Source: Thermoplasma acidophilum DSM 1728
GTDB taxonomy: Archaea; Thermoplasmatota; Thermoplasmata; Thermoplasmatales; Thermoplasmataceae
Reading direction: 5' to 3'
Assembly: GCF_000195915.1 (NCBI RefSeq)
Contig: NC_002578.1
Location: 1,483,644 to 1,547,643, forward strand
DNA length: 64,000 nt
Position numbers and translations under genes: made by a program. Shown in pieces: positions 61,657-64,000 of the stretch (position 1 is its first letter; the number at the start of each line of letters is the position of its first letter). The notes under the pieces were generated by a model that saw only the letters and a program-made list of their open reading frames with translations, was not told where the DNA came from and ran no database searches.

Positions 61657-63426
61657 ATGCATGTAGCTGTTCTCGATCGGGACAAGTGCCACCCGAAAAA
61701 ATGCCATCATGAGTGCCAGTATTATTGCCCACCTGTCAGAAACCATGTAATGGCCATAGATTTTCCCGACCCGGATGGGCAGCCACTGATATCAGAAACG
61801 CTCTGCATAGGCTGTGGCATATGCATCAGGCGATGCCCGTTCGGTGCCATAAAGATCGTAACGCTTCCTGATGAATTGAACAAGGAGGTCCTGCACAGAT
61901 ACGGTGTTAATGGCTTCAGAATATATTCTATCCCAACCATTTCACCTGGCAGGGTATCCGCAATACTCGGGCAGAATGGCCTTGGAAAGACCACGACGCT
62001 CAACATACTTTCAGGCATAACCGTACCGAATCTGGGATCATACGAGAGGCCGCCATCAAAGGAAGAGGTCATTGAGAAATTCGCAAGAACCGAGATGGGA
62101 GCCTATTTCAGGGGGCTTTACGAGCAGAATAAGAGAGCGGTGCTGAAAAACCAGTACGTGGATTATATTCCCAAGGTGGTTAAGGGCACAATAGGGGAAG
62201 TGCTGAAAAAGAACGATGAGACAGGAAGGTACAGCGATGTCGTAACGCAGCTCAACCTGGAAAATTCTGTCAACAAGAATGTATCTGAATGCTCTGGCGG
62301 CGAGCTCCAGCGGCTGGCAATAGGGACGGTGCTTGAAAAAGACGCAGACATATACTTATTCGATGAGATGACCTCATACCTCGATATAAATGAGAGGCTC
62401 AATGCATCAAGGATAGTGCAGGATCTGGCCAGGAAGAAGACGGTAATAGTGGTGGAACACGATCTGGCCATACTCGACTGGCTGGCGGATTCCGTCAATA
62501 TAGTGTATGGAGATCCGGGCGTCTACGGTATATTCTCTGAACCACTCTCAACTAACAGGGCGATAAATGCATACCTTTCAGGGTTTCTGAAGGAGGAAAA
62601 TGTGCGCATAAGGAGCTATCCGATAGAGTTCGAGGAAAAGACCTCCAGGAGGGACAAATTCACGCAGGATCTCATCTCATGGACCGAACTGAAGAAGACG
62701 CTAGGCGATTTCGCCTTGGAGGTCTCGCCCGGAAAGATACACAGGAGCGAGATCGTGGGCATACTTGGTAAGAATGCACTTGGAAAGAGCACATTTATAA
62801 TGATGCTTGCCGGCGTTCTCAATCCAGATTCCGGATCGATATCGCAGAACGTAAGGGTATCCTACAAGCCGCAGTACATATCGACATCCTTTGACGGATC
62901 TGTATCAGATCTCATAAGAACCTCGCTAGGTGAACGATCGGATGATTCATTCGTCAAGAATGAGATCTTCCACCCACTCAGCATAGAGGATATAATGGAG
63001 AATCCTGTTGATGGCCTTTCTGGGGGCGAGCTCCAGAGGCTTTCCATTGCCATAACGCTGGCAAGGGACGCTGACATATACCTGCTTGATGAACCATCAG
63101 CGCACCTTGATTCCTCATTCAGAATGGTGGTTGCCAAGGTCATAAGGAGAGTCATGGAGAACACGAAGAAGACCGCCATGGTCGTCGATCATGATATCTA
63201 CCTAATAGACCTCATATCCGACAGCCTGATAGTTTTCTCCGGTGTACCAGGGTCCCACGGGCATTCCGAAGGCCCCATGGACATGCGTGAAGGCATGAAC
63301 AGGTTCCTCAAGATCGTCGGTGTAACCTTCAGGAGGGATCAGAACTCGAGGAGACCCAGGATAAACAAGGAGAACAGCAGCCTGGACAGAATGCAGAAGG
63401 AACAGAACAATTATTATTATTCGTGA
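61657..63426 (+). CDS. ABCE1 (Rli1) ribosome recycling ATPase
   Basis: A 589-residue protein. The N-terminal Fe-S domain has CHPKKCHHECQYYCP and CIGCGICIRRCP for two [4Fe-4S] clusters. NBD1 has a Walker A motif ILGQNGLGKTTTLN and the signature SGGELQRLA; the hinge and NBD2 follow, with GKNALGKST and SGGELQRLS. Walker B motifs are LFDEMTSYLD and LLDEPSAHLD. It splits terminated archaeal ribosomes with aRF1/aPelota. The gene sits between an acidic small protein and tgtA, with gaps of 9 and 3 bases. Confidence 0.97.
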   Translation: MHVAVLDRDKCHPKKCHHECQYYCPPVRNHVMAIDFPDPDGQPLISETLCIGCGICIRRCPFGAIKIVTLPDELNKEVLHRYGVNGFRIYSIPTISPGRVSAILGQNGLGKTTTLNILSGITVPNLGSYERPPSKEEVIEKFARTEMGAYFRGLYEQNKRAVLKNQYVDYIPKVVKGTIGEVLKKNDETGRYSDVVTQLNLENSVNKNVSECSGGELQRLAIGTVLEKDADIYLFDEMTSYLDINERLNASRIVQDLARKKTVIVVEHDLAILDWLADSVNIVYGDPGVYGIFSEPLSTNRAINAYLSGFLKEENVRIRSYPIEFEEKTSRRDKFTQDLISWTELKKTLGDFALEVSPGKIHRSEIVGILGKNALGKSTFIMMLAGVLNPDSGSISQNVRVSYKPQYISTSFDGSVSDLIRTSLGERSDDSFVKNEIFHPLSIEDIMENPVDGLSGGELQRLSIAITLARDADIYLLDEPSAHLDSSFRMVVAKVIRRVMENTKKTAMVVDHDIYLIDLISDSLIVFSGVPGSHGHSEGPMDMREGMNRFLKIVGVTFRRDQNSRRPRINKENSSLDRMQKEQNNYYYS

Positions 63427-63429
63427 GTT

Positions 63430-64000
63430 ATGAAGATAGAGGAAAGGGACGGCCTTGCAAGGATAGCCAAGTTCGAAACGCCACACGGACCCATAGAGAC
63501 ACCCACGGTTCTGCCCGTTATAAATCCAAACATAATGAACATAACCCCGCAGGAAATGAAGCCCCTCGGCCTTCAGGGCATAATAACCAACAGCTACATA
63601 ATCCTGAGGACGCCGGAACTTAGGGAAAGGGCACTCAGGGAAGGGCTGCATTCCCTGATAGGATATGACGGGCCAATAATGACCGATTCTGGCACATTCC
63701 AGAGCTACGTTTACGGTTCAATCGAGTTCAACAACAGGGAGGTCGTTGACTTCCAGCGAAGGATAGGGAGCGACATTTCAACCATCCTCGACGTTTTCAC
63801 CACACCCGGGACGCCAAAGCCTGAGGCAGAGAAGGCAGTCATCGAGACATACAACAGGATGCTCGAGGTGAACGACGAAGAGGGCATCATAGCCGGGCCT
63901 GTGCAGGGCGGCGTGTATCCGGATCTGAGGCAGAAATCGGCCGAGCTGATGAATTCGACAAACGCCGGATACCATCCCATAGGCGGCGTTGTCCCCCTCC
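63430..64000 (+). CDS. tgtA: Archaeosine tRNA-guanine transglycosylase, N-terminal part
   Basis: Starts at the ATG at 63430, 3 bases after the ABCE1 stop; an open frame of 190 codons reaches the window edge. N-terminal motifs match tRNA-ribosyltransferases: FETPHGPIETPTVLPVINP, ITNSYIILRTPELRE, and the catalytic MTDSGTFQ with its Asp near residue 88. It exchanges guanine 15 in tRNA for preQ0, the precursor of archaeosine. The rest, and any PUA domain, lie beyond the window. Confidence 0.95.
   Translation, partial: MKIEERDGLARIAKFETPHGPIETPTVLPVINPNIMNITPQEMKPLGLQGIITNSYIILRTPELRERALREGLHSLIGYDGPIMTDSGTFQSYVYGSIEFNNREVVDFQRRIGSDISTILDVFTTPGTPKPEAEKAVIETYNRMLEVNDEEGIIAGPVQGGVYPDLRQKSAELMNSTNAGYHPIGGVVPL

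Overview
The window looks like chromosomal DNA of Thermoplasma acidophilum or a very close relative. The evidence is a complete tricorn protease, a zinc-type seven/eight-iron ferredoxin whose sequence I recognise, a solitary 23S rRNA gene without 16S or 5S beside it, a bacterial-type four-gene 2-oxoacid dehydrogenase operon, archaeal housekeeping genes (archaeal CCA enzyme, NAC, ABCE1, archaeosine TGT, HMG-CoA synthase with DUF35 partner), and many genes with a TATA-like box about 25 bp before the ATG, as expected for leaderless archaeal mRNAs. Species assignment rests on recall and was not checked by search.

Layout. 1-5.0 kb: end of a cobalamin adenosyltransferase gene, then the E1alpha-E1beta-E2-E3 operon on the minus strand. 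5.2-8.0 kb: methionine aminopeptidase with an uncharacterised partner, then a PAC2-family protein ending in an HbYX-like tail, overlapping or adjoining a ubiquitin-like protein ending in Gly-Gly. 8.1-17.9 kb: a divergent ArsR/flavin reductase pair, CCA enzyme plus NAC, ferredoxin, tRNA-Phe, an acyl-CoA-synthetase-like gene, NAD(P)HX repair enzyme, and an aldo-keto reductase. 18-21.3 kb: the HMG-CoA synthase-thiolase-DUF35 operon, RNase HII, tRNA-Ala. 21.3-23.1 kb: a decayed AT-rich stretch with a nuclease-like gene and a broken lipid kinase. 23.1-35.4 kb: penicillin-acylase-family protein, glutamine amidotransferase, ClC channel, acyl-CoA-dehydrogenase-like protein, radical SAM protein, sulfide:quinone oxidoreductase with DUF1641, two transporters. 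35.4-37.8 kb: a broken TnpB element abutting a glycosyltransferase. 37.9-45.6 kb: MBL-fold hydrolase, B12-dependent ribonucleotide reductase, a one-carbon folate operon, Mrp ATPase. 45.7-48.7 kb: 23S rRNA. 48.9-64 kb: MoaE operon, tRNA-Gln with a tightly coupled small gene, cytochrome bd, TenA, sugar nucleotidyltransferase, coiled-coil/DUF131 pair, Drg GTPase, tricorn, and an operon with ABCE1 and archaeosine TGT.

Themes. Several genes connect: cobalamin adenosylation (window start) supplies the cofactor of the ribonucleotide reductase; the folate operon beside it supplies one-carbon units. Protein turnover is represented by the PAC2/ubiquitin-like pair, tricorn, and methionine aminopeptidase. 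A second theme is enzyme families that kept the fold but lost catalytic residues: the thiolase lacks its Cys, HD and GHP residues, the alpha/beta hydrolase beside moaE lacks its triad, the acyl-CoA ligase lacks its P-loop, and the acyl-CoA dehydrogenase lacks the YEGT glutamate. The most promising candidates for an under-described system are the HbYX PAC2 plus ubiquitin-like pair and the HMGS operon containing a catalytically empty thiolase.
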